From the NCBI RefSeq assembly GCF_933509905.1, contig NZ_OW150024.1:2530001-2594000 (forward strand): a stretch of DNA of 64,000 nucleotides, written 5' to 3'. Below, piece by piece: positions 1-8,995 of the stretch. A model generated the notes under the pieces. It did not search any database and was not told the DNA's origin. It worked only from the letters and a program-made list of their open reading frames with translations. Position numbers and translations under genes: made by a program. Numbering within the stretch: the first letter of the stretch is position 1; every line of letters starts with the position of its first letter. Source of the DNA: Trichlorobacter ammonificans. GTDB taxonomy: Bacteria; Desulfobacterota; Desulfuromonadia; Geobacterales; Pseudopelobacteraceae.

Positions 1-778
1 CCGGCGTTCCGCTTCCGCCGGCCACGCCGGTACGAAAAAGCTTCAGGGGCTCACCGCCGCAGGTGGTGACCGCACCGGGCCAGAGCGAGAACCCGCGAAC
101 CAGGTTGTGAATGGTGTGAGCCGACTTACCCCAGTCTATCACCCCATCCTCCTTTTTCAGGAGCGGCGCATAGCAGCTCTGCTGGTCGTCCTGGGGCTCC
201 GGCACGACGGTTCCCGCCTTGAGCCCGTCCAGTGTTTCAGCGAGAAGCTCGGCCCCCAACAGCGCCATCCGGTCGTGCAAACCGGCAATATCCTCATTGG
301 AGCCGATGGGGGTAGCGCGTTTCAGCAGCATGGGACCGGTATCAAGACCGACATCCATCAGCATGGTGGTGACCCCCGTTTCCGTTTCGCCGTTGACGAT
401 ACACCAGTTCAGCGGCGCCGCCCCCCGATAGCGGGGCAGCAGGGAGGCATGGACATTGACGCAGCCTTGGGGGGGGATGTCCAGCAGCGACTTGGGCAGG
501 ATCTGCCCAAAGGCGACCACTACGATCAGGTCGGGACGCAACTCCCTGATCTGCTCGACCACCTCAGGACTGCGGACCTTGGGGGGCTGATAGACCGGAA
601 TGCCGTGCCGCAGGGCAAGCTCCTTGACCGGCGGATGCTGCAGCTTCTGGCCACGTCCCCTGGGGCGGTCAGGCTGGGTGTAAACGGCGACAACCTCTTC
701 GCCGCGCTGCAGGAGGGTCTGCAATGTAGGACAGGCAAACGCCGGGGTCCCCATGAACACGATGCGCCAGCCGGTCAT
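1..778 (-). CDS. fmt: methionyl-tRNA formyltransferase, C-terminus cut by window edge
   Basis: Transfers a formyl group from 10-formyl-tetrahydrofolate to initiator Met-tRNA in the cytosol. About 259 codons are visible, from the ATG at 778 to the left edge; roughly the last 55 residues of the tRNA-binding C-terminal domain lie outside. My translation shows a Rossmann-type start (MTGWRIVFMGTPAFACPTL), the VAFGQILPKSLL segment, NVHASLLPRYRGAAP with the family's catalytic Asn and His, and DVGLDTGPML with the catalytic Asp. The ATG overlaps the stop codon of def by four bases (ATGA), so the two genes are translationally coupled, the usual def-fmt arrangement. Identity is secure; only completeness is unknown. 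Confidence 0.95.
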   Translation of the reverse strand, partial: MTGWRIVFMGTPAFACPTLQTLLQRGEEVVAVYTQPDRPRGRGQKLQHPPVKELALRHGIPVYQPPKVRSPEVVEQIRELRPDLIVVVAFGQILPKSLLDIPPQGCVNVHASLLPRYRGAAPLNWCIVNGETETGVTTMLMDVGLDTGPMLLKRATPIGSNEDIAGLHDRMALLGAELLAETLDGLKAGTVVPEPQDDQQSCYAPLLKKEDGVIDWGKSAHTIHNLVRGFSLWPGAVTTCGGEPLKLFRTGVAGGSGTP

Positions 779-1275
779 AGCACTCCTTTTTTCTTGCATT
801 TTTTCAGATACAGCTCCCGCTTGAGCGGCGAGAGCCGATCAACGAAGAGAATGCCATCCAGGTGATCGATCTCATGCTGGAAGGCAATGGCCAGCAAGCC
901 GTCGGCCTGCCAGATCCGCTCCTGCCCTTCCAGCGACAGGCCCTTCACCGTCACCCGCTCATGGCGGCTGACACTTGCCGAATAGTCAGGAACCGACAGG
1001 CACCCTTCCTCTTCGTAGACCGATCCCTCGGCATGGGTGATGACCGGATTGATTACCGTGATCAGGCGTGGCGCTTCCTCCTTGCCGGAAACATCCACGA
1101 CGATGATCCGCTGCAACACTCCCACCTGCGGTGCGGCCAGCCCGACGCCGGGTGCCGCATACATGGTCTCGGCCATGTCGCGGGCCAGCTGAACAACTTC
1201 GTCGGTGACGGCTTCGACCGGAGCGGATTTCTGCTTGAGAAGCGGATCAGGAAAAGAGAGAATAGGGCGTATCAT
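775..1275 (-). CDS. def: peptide deformylase
   Basis: Removes the N-formyl group from nascent polypeptides, the partner reaction to Fmt, whose gene overlaps its stop codon. All three metal-site motifs are present in a 166-residue protein of normal length: GVGLAAPQ at about 43-50, EEGCLS with the metal-ligand Cys at about 92, and QHEIDHLDG with the HExxH pair at about 134-138. An in-frame ATG 33 bases upstream (1308) would add 11 residues. I prefer 1275 because AAAGGAC lies just upstream and family members start at the MIRPILSFPDPLL segment. Upstream, a small plus-strand gene starts 64 bases away, so the two are divergent. Confidence 0.96.
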   Translation of the reverse strand: MIRPILSFPDPLLKQKSAPVEAVTDEVVQLARDMAETMYAAPGVGLAAPQVGVLQRIIVVDVSGKEEAPRLITVINPVITHAEGSVYEEEGCLSVPDYSASVSRHERVTVKGLSLEGQERIWQADGLLAIAFQHEIDHLDGILFVDRLSPLKRELYLKKCKKKGVL

Positions 1276-1338
1276 AATACTGTCCTTTATAGCAATTTCT
1301 TCATCCATTAATCAATACGCTTGCGGGGAGCATCCAAG

Positions 1339-1545
1339 ATGACCGAACCGGTGCAAAGAATCGGCAGGACGACAGAGATCGGGCAGCGCAAAGGATACCG
1401 CGACCGGCTGAACCAGGGTTACGGCGAGGGTGCAAAGCGGGAACCCGACCACGAAGACGATCAGGTGGATATCTCGGAAGAAGCGCGCAGCCGAGCGGAA
1501 GGACGGTACAAAAAAAGTATCCTGGAGCATGTAGAAGGCAGTTGA
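1339..1545 (+). CDS. small charged hypothetical protein (68 aa)
   Basis: I do not recognise this as a named family. It is a very hydrophilic 68-residue protein, MTEPVQRIGRTTEIGQRK at the start and VDISEEARSRAEGRYKKS near the end. The 'VDIS.EA' phrase recalls short FlgM-like regulatory peptides, but that is only a resemblance. The ATG at 1339 has GGGGAG eight bases upstream; a TTG at 1321 is in frame but is less likely. It sits between divergent def and convergent HDOD genes, in a gap otherwise free of genes. No signal peptide or membrane segment is visible. Coding status is likely but not certain; conservation in relatives would settle it. Confidence 0.55.
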   Translation: MTEPVQRIGRTTEIGQRKGYRDRLNQGYGEGAKREPDHEDDQVDISEEARSRAEGRYKKSILEHVEGS

Positions 1546-1599
1546 TCTATCTTCCGCACCTGTTCTGCGTGGCGGAGCGCCCCGGCGCCGATAGGAGGA

Positions 1600-2445
1600 C
1601 TAGGTAAACAACTCATTGTCCTTTCGAAAGGTCTCGATAAACGACGACAGCAGATACTGCACCTGTTCCTCCGCCAGTCCCAGCGTTTGAACCTGCCGGC
1701 TACCGACGATATCCAGCTCCTCCCTGTGGATGGTTCCCACGCCGAACCAACGACAGAACAGGTCAGCCAGACTGACGATGTGCACCAGGTGCACCAGGTA
1801 GGGATCCTCGTCCTCGGGAAGCTCAAGGGTGTGGTGATACCTGACCGCATGGATCAGGTTTTCGGGGAAATTCCACTTACGGATGACCAGCGCCCCGGCC
1901 TCCTCGTGGGTGTAGGGAAACAGCTGCTGCTCGGCATCCTCAAATGACGCCCCCTCATTGTAGCAACGCTGTATCGCTTCCTGAAAACGCTCCTTGTCAA
2001 TGAAGTTCATGATCTGTTTGCCCAGATCGTGAAACAGCCCGCCGAGAAACGCCTCGTCCGGGTTGACCACCCGGGTTTCCGAGGCAATGATGCGTGCCGC
2101 GAGCCCCGCACCGAACGAATGTTCCCACAACAGTTTCTCGGTCAACCCGAAGGGATGGTAGACCTGCTTGGCCGACGCGGCGACGACAACGCTTTTCAGC
2201 GTGACGAACCCCAACATCATGACGGCGTGGGGCAGGGTCTGAATCTGACGCTGACACCCGTAAAAGGACGAGTTGGATATTTTCAGCACGCGGGCAGCAA
2301 CGGCGGGATCAGAGGCCACAACCCGGGCCAGGTCGTCGGCAGTGGCATTTTCCTCCTGCATCAACTGCATGACCCTGGTTGCCACCACCGGAATGGTGGG
2401 CAGGTCACCGGCCGACATGATCAGCCGTTCCAGATCCTTGTTCAT
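1600..2445 (-). CDS. HDOD domain signalling protein
   Basis: A 281-residue protein made almost entirely of one HDOD domain, a degenerate relative of HD phosphohydrolases used in bacterial signalling as a protein-interaction module. Visible features are the opening LPTIPVVATRVMQLM helix, KISNSSFYG, and GGLFHDLGKQ, where HD remains but the fuller HD-GYP signature is absent. No receiver, GGDEF or EAL domain is attached, so its input and output partners are not encoded in the same protein. The start has GAGGACAGG immediately upstream. It is transcribed divergently from the exported TPR protein, and the two share the promoter region at 2498-2572. Role in the cell unknown. Confidence 0.88.
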   Translation of the reverse strand: MNKDLERLIMSAGDLPTIPVVATRVMQLMQEENATADDLARVVASDPAVAARVLKISNSSFYGCQRQIQTLPHAVMMLGFVTLKSVVVAASAKQVYHPFGLTEKLLWEHSFGAGLAARIIASETRVVNPDEAFLGGLFHDLGKQIMNFIDKERFQEAIQRCYNEGASFEDAEQQLFPYTHEEAGALVIRKWNFPENLIHAVRYHHTLELPEDEDPYLVHLVHIVSLADLFCRWFGVGTIHREELDIVGSRQVQTLGLAEEQVQYLLSSFIETFRKDNELFT

Positions 2446-2497
2446 CCTGTCCTCGCTTTCTCCACCCGGCTCTCGCAGGCGCCGGAGCGGGGTTCAT

Positions 2498-2525
2498 ACT
2501 ATGCCATCCGCTTCCGGATAATCAA
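2498..2525 (-). promoter_or_regulatory. putative sigma70-type promoter for the HDOD gene
   Basis: On the minus strand a -35 TTGATT (2525-2520) and a -10 CATAGT (2503-2498) are separated by 16 bases, about 50 bases upstream of the HDOD start. The -10 is a moderate match. Inference from motif only. Confidence 0.4.
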
Positions 2526-2543
2526 GCAGTTAGGCCGATTTAT

Positions 2544-2572
2544 TTGAATTTTTACCCTATGGCGTGTATAGT
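2544..2572 (+). promoter_or_regulatory. sigma70-type promoter for the TPR gene
   Basis: TTGAAT (2544-2549) and TATAGT (2567-2572) with 17-base spacing give transcription starting near 2579. This rules out the upstream in-frame ATG at 2544 as the TPR start, because it lies inside the -35 element. Confidence 0.6.
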
Positions 2573-2621
2573 GCTTCCATTTTTCCGTCCCACTCACACT
2601 CGCAAAAGGACATACAACGTC

Positions 2622-4538
2622 ATGCATAGATGCCTCAAATCCGTTCTCGTCCTGCCGGCTCTTGCCGCTGCCAGCCTGCTGCTCACCGGCTTTACCTGGA
2701 GTTTCGGCAAGGACAAATGCGCCTCAGCCATCGAGCTTGCCCAGAAACTACCTGCTACAACAGACGAACTCCAGCGCAGCCGCACCGAAACCGAAATCCT
2801 GTCTCTATGCTCCGATGGGGCCGCCGCAACCTACGTTCAGGGTGTCCAGGCGGAACGGGCCGGCAATCTCGACGGCGCCATTGCAGCCTACCGTCGCGCA
2901 CTGCAGCAGGAGCCGAACCTGGCGGCCGCCAACGGCAGCCTCGGCATGCTGTATCAGCACAAGGGGCTGACGGATGATGCCGCCGTCGAGCTGACCAAGG
3001 CCCTGACAAGCCTCCGCATTCCCGCCTACCATAAGGCACTGGGCAAAGTCATGACCGAACGGCGTTTTTACGCGCTTGCCCTCTACCATTACGGCGAGGT
3101 GCTCCGGCAAGCTCCCGACGATGCCGGCGCCATTGCCGGCCAGGCAGAAGTCTATGCCGCCCAGGGCCAGATCGACCGGGCCATGGACGAATACCGCCGC
3201 GCCCTGCTGCTCGTACCCGCTCACGAACAGGCGTCCCTTGATCTTTCCCGCCTGTACCTTCAGCAGAATCAGCCGGACAAGGCGCTCGACACCCTCAAGA
3301 AAGCAGTTACCGCCAATCCCCGCAGCGCCCCGCTGCACCTGGCACTGGGCGATCTCTATGACAAGCGCGGCGACAAACAACAGGCGGAATATGAGTGGCT
3401 GCTCGGTGGAAAGAAGTCCGCTGCCGCCGGCACGCCGGCAGCCCAGCCGGGCGGTATTGCCCGCGGCGACCAGCTTGCGGCCCTTGGTGAGATCGAGCGG
3501 GCGGCCGAGGCTTACCAGTCGGTCCTGACTGAACAGCCTGACGCGGTGATTCCCTACGAACGCCTCGGCACGCTCTACTTCAAGGCAGGTCGCGACGGCG
3601 ACGCCATTACCGCCTACCGCGAGGCGAGCTACCGCAACTCCCTGAACGCCGATGTTTATTACAACCTCGGCCGGCTTTACGAAAAGCGCAGCCAACTGGA
3701 CGAAGCAATCGTATCCTACAAACGGGCCATCGAACGCAAGCCGGACCATGCCGACGCACGCCTGAAAATGGCGGACCTGCGCCTTTCCCGCGGCAATGTG
3801 CCGGAAGCGATCGAACAGTATGTGGAATTTCTGAAGCTGAAGCCGGAAAGCGCCGACATCCACCTGAAACTTGCCCGCATTTTCCTGAAAAACAAGCAAC
3901 CCAGCTATGCCGAGGACTCCTACAAGGCCGTTCTCAAGCTGGCCCCCGACAACCTGGAGGCTAACCGGGACCTCGCCTCCATCTATCGGAACAAGGGAGA
4001 AAACGACAAGGCGATTGCCCTCTACAAAAAGGCATTGCAACTCCAGAAGGACGACGCAGAAACCCGTAACGCGCTCATCGCCCTCTATGTCAAGGAGAAG
4101 CAGTACGACGATCTTACCGTCCTGCTCAAGCAGGCCGTGGAAATCGCTCCCGACGACCCGAACAATCATTATAAGCTTGGTCTGATCTACGACTTCAACA
4201 AGGACTACGAAAATGCCATCGCCAGCTACAAGAGCGCCATCGACCTCAAGGCGGACCATGCCCGTGCCCTGAACGCCCTGGGCAGGGTCTACATGAAGTC
4301 AGGACGTCTTTCCGAGGCACGGGAAGCGCTGGAGGCGGCCAAAAATGCCGATCCCAACCTGGTCGAGGCTTCGGTACTGCTCAACAACATCCAGGATGAC
4401 TTCAACCCGGAACCGCGTAAACTGACCAAGAAAAAAGGCAAGAGCAGCAAGAAGAGCACGGCTAAAAAAGGCTCCAGGACGACAAAGTCGAAAGCTCCGG
4501 CAAAAGCGGCCACCAAGCCAAAGAAGAAAAATCAGTAG
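2622..4538 (+). CDS. exported TPR repeat protein with Lys/Ala-rich tail
   Basis: A 638-residue protein with an N-terminal signal sequence (basic MHRCLK, then a hydrophobic stretch to about residue 28). There is no lipobox Cys, so it is probably a periplasmic soluble or peripherally bound protein. The body from about residue 60 to 590 is at least a dozen tetratricopeptide repeats, for example 'AIAAYRRALQQEPNLAAAN', a scaffold for protein contacts. The last 40 or so residues are almost only Lys, Ala, Ser, Thr and Arg, resembling a histone H1 tail. The ATG at 2622 has AAAAGGA upstream and lies downstream of the promoter at 2544-2572. Binding partners are unknown. It is followed by the GH13 gene after 81 bases, possibly one transcript. 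Confidence 0.85.
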   Translation: MHRCLKSVLVLPALAAASLLLTGFTWSFGKDKCASAIELAQKLPATTDELQRSRTETEILSLCSDGAAATYVQGVQAERAGNLDGAIAAYRRALQQEPNLAAANGSLGMLYQHKGLTDDAAVELTKALTSLRIPAYHKALGKVMTERRFYALALYHYGEVLRQAPDDAGAIAGQAEVYAAQGQIDRAMDEYRRALLLVPAHEQASLDLSRLYLQQNQPDKALDTLKKAVTANPRSAPLHLALGDLYDKRGDKQQAEYEWLLGGKKSAAAGTPAAQPGGIARGDQLAALGEIERAAEAYQSVLTEQPDAVIPYERLGTLYFKAGRDGDAITAYREASYRNSLNADVYYNLGRLYEKRSQLDEAIVSYKRAIERKPDHADARLKMADLRLSRGNVPEAIEQYVEFLKLKPESADIHLKLARIFLKNKQPSYAEDSYKAVLKLAPDNLEANRDLASIYRNKGENDKAIALYKKALQLQKDDAETRNALIALYVKEKQYDDLTVLLKQAVEIAPDDPNNHYKLGLIYDFNKDYENAIASYKSAIDLKADHARALNALGRVYMKSGRLSEAREALEAAKNADPNLVEASVLLNNIQDDFNPEPRKLTKKKGKSSKKSTAKKGSRTTKSKAPAKAATKPKKKNQ

Positions 4539-4619
4539 CCATTTCCGGACCGGAGGCACGGGGGGCAGCGGCCCTCAGCCTCCGGTCGTTCGTCAGCGCA
4601 GCATGAGGGTCCCCTCTCC

Positions 4620-7600
4620 ATGACCATCCCTTCCGCCATGACGTCCTATTTTCCCCTCTCCTTTCCCCTGTCAGCAGCGGCACGACACATCCTGAACCTA
4701 GCCCCTTTCCTGGACGACTTCGGGCGACATACCTATCCGCAGATCATCGCCTGCCGCCGTATCGCCGCCGCCCTCAGCGCCGGTTCCGCCAACGGGGAAC
4801 GCCCGGTATCGGCGGCTACCCTGCTGCTGTACGGCACCCTGCTGGACATCTGGCGCTACCTGATCGACGAGATTGTTGCCGGAGAGCAGCGGGAGCCCCT
4901 GCTCACGGCACTGAAGCAGTGCGGACTGCCGCCGGATGATGGGGCGGTGCAGGTCACCTGCCGGACCTTTCTTCACCTGTTTCCTCCCCGCCCGGAACTC
5001 GTCGCAAGCCCCCGTCAGCACTTGCTGCTGCGGGAACTGTTGCTGCTGCATATCAGCGCCGACAATCGCGCCGTTGATCCGTTCCGCCTGCTGCAGGACG
5101 ACCGCGAGCTTGCCGCCACCTCTCCCTACCGCCAGGTTGCCGGCCATCTTGAGCAAAGCCTCGCCACTGGCCCACTCCTGCCCGGTTTCGGCATGACCCT
5201 GCCGGAAGTACTGCGGGCGCCGCTCAGAGCCGCCCCCGATTCCCTGGCAGCCCAACTGGGCTTCGTCCGCGATCACTGGGGTGAACTGCTGCCACCGGAG
5301 CTGCTGGAAGAGTTGCTGGTATCCTTCGACATCCTTGAAGAAGAGCGGCGAAGCCGGAGTGCCGGTGGGCCGGGACCGAGCCCCGTACTCAGCTTCGGCA
5401 AAGCCGGGAGTGACGGAGCTGCTGGTGGCGGGTTAGCGCCGGAGCATCTGGCCGGGTATGACCAGCCGGAATATGAGGCCTTTTCCCGGGATGCCGACTG
5501 GATGTCCAACGTGGTGATGATGGCCAAAATGACCCATGTCTGGCTTGACCAGCTTTCCCGCAGCCACAGTTACCCGATCACCCGCCTCGACCAGGTTCCC
5601 GATGCCGAACTGGACCGGCTCGCCTCTTGGGGCTTCAGCGGTCTCTGGCTGATCGGGCTCTGGGAGCGCTCGCCGGCTTCCCGGCGCATCAAGGAGCTGT
5701 GCGGCAATCCCGATGCCCACGCCTCGGCCTACTCGCTGTTCGATTACACCATCGCCGCAGACCTGGGAGGGGAATCAGCCTTTCTCAACCTGAAGGAGCG
5801 TGCCTGGCAGCGCGGCATCCGGCTGGCCAGCGACATGGTGCCCAACCACACCGGCATCTACTCCCGCTGGGTGCTGGAGCATCCCCACTGGTTCATCCAG
5901 AGCGATCACTGTCCGTTTCCCACCTACCAGTTCACCGGTGAAGACCTCTCCCACGAGCCCTCGGTCACCCTCCAGATCGAGGACGGCTACTGGACCAGGC
6001 GCGATGCAGCGGTGGTCTTCCGGATGATCGACCGTCGGGACGGCCGCACCCGCTACATCTACCACGGCAACGACGGCACCAGCATCCCCTGGAACGATAC
6101 GGCCCAGCTCAACTACCTGCTGGCCGAGGTGCGGGAGGCGGTGATCCGTACCATTCTGCACGTGGCGCGCCTGACCCCGATCATCCGCTTCGACGCCGCC
6201 ATGACCCTGGCGAAAAAGCATTATCAGCGGCTCTGGTTCCCCCAGCGGGGACTGGGAGGCGGCATCCCGTCCCGCGCGGAACATGCCATGGGTCGGGACG
6301 AGTTCGACGCCGTCTTTCCCGTGGAGTTCTGGCGCGAGGTGGTGGACCGGATGGCGGTGGAAGCGCCGGACACCCTGCTGCTCGCTGAGGCGTTCTGGAT
6401 GATGGAGGGCTACTTCGTCCGCACCCTGGGGATGCACCGGGTCTACAACTCCGCCTTCATGAACATGCTCAAGCAGGAGGAAAACCACAAGTACCGTCAG
6501 ACCATCAGAAACGTGCTCGAGTTCAACCCCGAGATCCTCAAGCGCTTCGTCAACTTCATGAACAACCCCGACGAAAAGACCGCCGTCGAGCAGTTCGGCA
6601 GCCAAGGCAAGTACTTCGGCGTCTGCGTCCTGCTGGCCACCATGCCGGGACTGCCGATGTTCGGTCACGGCCAGATCGAGGGGTTCAAGGAAAAGTACGG
6701 CATGGAATACCGTCGGGCCTACTGGCAGGAAGCGGTGGACGACGGACTGCTCAGGGGGCATGAACTCTGGATATTCCCGCTGCTGAAGCGTCGCTGGCTC
6801 TTTTCCGGTTCCGAACATTTCATCTTCTACGATTTCGTCACCCATGACGGCGGAGTGGACGACAACGTCTTCGCCTACAGTAACCGCGCCGGCAACGACC
6901 GTGTTCTTGTTCTGTATCATAACCGCTTCGACCGCACCGCCGGTTGGCTGCGCGACTCCGTTCCCTTCTCCACCGACACCGGCACGGGCGGGCGCGAACT
7001 GCGCTCTACCACCCTGGCGGCTGCCCTGGGAGTCGAGCAGCAGCATGACGGCTACCTGCTGTTCCGGGACCTTGCCCGCGACCTGGAATTCATCCGGCCA
7101 GTTGCGGAAGTGCGGGAGAAGGGGCTTTTTGCCGACCTTGGCGACTATGAATTCCACGTCTTCCTTGATTTCCGCCACCGCATTGAGGAGGAGGACGGAT
7201 ACTGGGGCAAGCTCTGCGCCCACCTCGGGGGACGGGGAGTTGCAAGTCTCGATGAGGAGCGTATCCAGCTTGAGTACGCTACGCTGATTACCGCATTCGA
7301 GGGGCTCCTGCACCTGCTGCCCAGCGCAACCGGTACGCCGCTCCCCGCCGATGAACTGAGCGTTGCCCTCGGCCGTTACCAGGATGAACTGCTCTCCGTT
7401 GCCGACCAAGCGGAGACGGATGCCATCATCACCACCCTGCGCGACGCCTGCAGACCGGCCCTCTGCCGCAAAGCCGTGCGCCTGCTGCGGAACCAGGGGG
7501 TTACGCGCACGCAGCTGGTGCTGTCGCCGCGGGAACGGCGCCTGGCGCTGGCCACGTCACTGCTCCGGAAGCTGTTTACCCCCCCCAGCAGTGACCTGTT

Positions 7601-8009
7601 GCATCACCACGGTCTGGACAGGCCGCTCGCCGCTTTCATCACCGACGACCCCCTCGCCGAACGGGCTTGGGGCAGATGGAATGCCGCGCTTTGCAGTGCC
7701 ACGGCAACGGCATGCAGCGCCTGGTCTGCCTCGTCCCTCCCCACGACCGGGGGCCGGTGCAGCGCGGTGCTGGCGACCGAAGAGGTACGCAGCTTCCTGT
7801 TGGTGCACGAAGATAACGGTATTCTCTGGTTCAACAAGGAGCGGTTCGAAGAGCTGTTCTGCCGGCTGACACTGCACACCGCCTTCGACGCCGCCCGGAA
7901 GCTCCCCGTACCCGTGGTACCGGCCGCAAAACTGCTCGATCTCGCGGCGGCGGCCGGTTACCGCCTGCGCAGCCTTCTCCACCTGCTGGCGGGGGGTGCG
8001 GCAGAATGA
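4620..8009 (+). CDS. large GH13 alpha-amylase family protein (1129 aa)
   Basis: Predicted alpha-glucan hydrolase or glucanosyltransferase. The central TIM-barrel carries the GH13 regions: SDMVPNHTG (region I), IRFDAAM with the nucleophile Asp near residue 524, LLLAEAFWMMEG with the acid/base Glu near 589, and VNFMNNPDEKT with the transition-state Asp near 651, where the usual His before the Asp is Pro. About 280 residues precede the barrel and about 400 follow it; neither flank matches a domain I can name. No signal peptide is evident, so it probably acts on cytoplasmic glucan such as glycogen. The start has GAGGG about ten bases upstream; ATG at 4638 is an alternative. Its stop overlaps the next start (ATGA). 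Substrate is not predictable from sequence alone. Confidence 0.85.
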   Translation: MTIPSAMTSYFPLSFPLSAAARHILNLAPFLDDFGRHTYPQIIACRRIAAALSAGSANGERPVSAATLLLYGTLLDIWRYLIDEIVAGEQREPLLTALKQCGLPPDDGAVQVTCRTFLHLFPPRPELVASPRQHLLLRELLLLHISADNRAVDPFRLLQDDRELAATSPYRQVAGHLEQSLATGPLLPGFGMTLPEVLRAPLRAAPDSLAAQLGFVRDHWGELLPPELLEELLVSFDILEEERRSRSAGGPGPSPVLSFGKAGSDGAAGGGLAPEHLAGYDQPEYEAFSRDADWMSNVVMMAKMTHVWLDQLSRSHSYPITRLDQVPDAELDRLASWGFSGLWLIGLWERSPASRRIKELCGNPDAHASAYSLFDYTIAADLGGESAFLNLKERAWQRGIRLASDMVPNHTGIYSRWVLEHPHWFIQSDHCPFPTYQFTGEDLSHEPSVTLQIEDGYWTRRDAAVVFRMIDRRDGRTRYIYHGNDGTSIPWNDTAQLNYLLAEVREAVIRTILHVARLTPIIRFDAAMTLAKKHYQRLWFPQRGLGGGIPSRAEHAMGRDEFDAVFPVEFWREVVDRMAVEAPDTLLLAEAFWMMEGYFVRTLGMHRVYNSAFMNMLKQEENHKYRQTIRNVLEFNPEILKRFVNFMNNPDEKTAVEQFGSQGKYFGVCVLLATMPGLPMFGHGQIEGFKEKYGMEYRRAYWQEAVDDGLLRGHELWIFPLLKRRWLFSGSEHFIFYDFVTHDGGVDDNVFAYSNRAGNDRVLVLYHNRFDRTAGWLRDSVPFSTDTGTGGRELRSTTLAAALGVEQQHDGYLLFRDLARDLEFIRPVAEVREKGLFADLGDYEFHVFLDFRHRIEEEDGYWGKLCAHLGGRGVASLDEERIQLEYATLITAFEGLLHLLPSATGTPLPADELSVALGRYQDELLSVADQAETDAIITTLRDACRPALCRKAVRLLRNQGVTRTQLVLSPRERRLALATSLLRKLFTPPSSDLLHHHGLDRPLAAFITDDPLAERAWGRWNAALCSATATACSAWSASSLPTTGGRCSAVLATEEVRSFLLVHEDNGILWFNKERFEELFCRLTLHTAFDAARKLPVPVVPAAKLLDLAAAAGYRLRSLLHLLAGGAAE

Positions 8010-8995
8010 ACCTGCCGGGCGCCATACTTACCCTCCTGCTGGTACTGGCACCGGCTTTCCTCCGCCCCGCAGTTGCAGAGCCGCAGACGACTGCCACACC
8101 CCACGAGGCTGTCGTTGAAAAGCCGCTCAAGGAGCATCTTTTCGGCTCGCACCCCCTGGGGTGGGCCGATCTCGACTGGGAAGTCGATCTCTACTACAGC
8201 AACCTTTCCCTGAATATCCCCCTTACCGATCAGCCGCTGCGGCATATCCATGAGGCCGGAGAGCTGGAGGTCTACAGCAAACTGTTCGTGGATTCCCTGA
8301 TCCCTCGCTTTATGATGGTCGAGGCAGCGGTAATGCCGCTGCCGTTAGCCGGCGCCGGATTGAAGGAATACGCCCGCGATCTCTACAAGGCTGCCGATAT
8401 CGGCAGAGAGCAGAATGTCATCCAGTGGGTCACCGCGGGCTTTGAAGAACCGTGGGCGTTTTCCTTCTTTGTAGGCGACATGGTCCGGTTCGATCGACCC
8501 GGAGAAAGCAGGCTTTCCTCAAACAAGGGATACATGGGCTACCTGCTCAGCTACTCCAACCAGCATATCAAGAACAACGTCCTGGTTCCCGATCACTCCC
8601 TGGAAGCCGAATGGAAACTGAAAGGCGAGCGCAGCTTCAGGGATGAAAAACTCTCCTGGAGCTTCCGGGTCGGCGCGAAGATTCACGACAACACCAACAT
8701 CAGCAACACCGTCTACCTGGGGGCACGCCGCAGCGACCTGGATTTTCGGGTCAACCCTTTCGAGTTCCTGAAAAACAGCACCTTTGATCTGCGCATTGAC
8801 TTTTCCCAGAAAAACGGGCGGTTAATCCGCCAGGAATACGTGTTGGGGAAGAAATTCCCGATCACATCCTGGGGAGTCGCCCTGAAGCTGGACATCGGCC
8901 TGATCTGGGAAGATCCGGCACGATATGCCGGTACGCTGCGGGACCGGGATTTCCAGAACCTTACGCTGGTACTGCGTCCCAACATCCAGTTCTGA
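8006..8995 (+). CDS. predicted outer-membrane beta-barrel-like protein
   Basis: A 329-residue protein of unrecognised family. It has a clear Sec signal peptide (MNLPGAILTLLLVLAPAFL, cleavage near AVAEP at about 24). The mature region shows alternating polar and hydrophobic residues and many aromatics, for example WSFRVGAKIHDNTNISNTVY and FDLRIDFSQKNGRLIRQEYV, and it ends in a C-terminal Phe (NIQF). These are typical of outer-membrane barrels recognised by BamA. The start codon overlaps the GH13 stop by four bases, so its translation is coupled to an apparently cytoplasmic enzyme, an odd pairing. Function unknown; the barrel assignment is inference from pattern. Confidence 0.65.
   Translation: MNLPGAILTLLLVLAPAFLRPAVAEPQTTATPHEAVVEKPLKEHLFGSHPLGWADLDWEVDLYYSNLSLNIPLTDQPLRHIHEAGELEVYSKLFVDSLIPRFMMVEAAVMPLPLAGAGLKEYARDLYKAADIGREQNVIQWVTAGFEEPWAFSFFVGDMVRFDRPGESRLSSNKGYMGYLLSYSNQHIKNNVLVPDHSLEAEWKLKGERSFRDEKLSWSFRVGAKIHDNTNISNTVYLGARRSDLDFRVNPFEFLKNSTFDLRIDFSQKNGRLIRQEYVLGKKFPITSWGVALKLDIGLIWEDPARYAGTLRDRDFQNLTLVLRPNIQF

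Noticed and set aside
1276-1290. Promoter for def with -10 TATAAA near 1285-1290
   Set aside because: It would overlap the ribosome site and leave almost no leader, so it is more likely coincidence.
2544-2621. Upstream start for the TPR protein
   Set aside because: The ATG at 2544 lies inside a near-consensus promoter whose transcript begins near 2579, and signal-peptide logic fits only the 2622 start.
5775-7409. 544-aa minus-strand open frame within the GH13 gene
   Set aside because: Antisense shadow with no family motif and no ribosome site; the plus-strand GH13 motifs are unambiguous.
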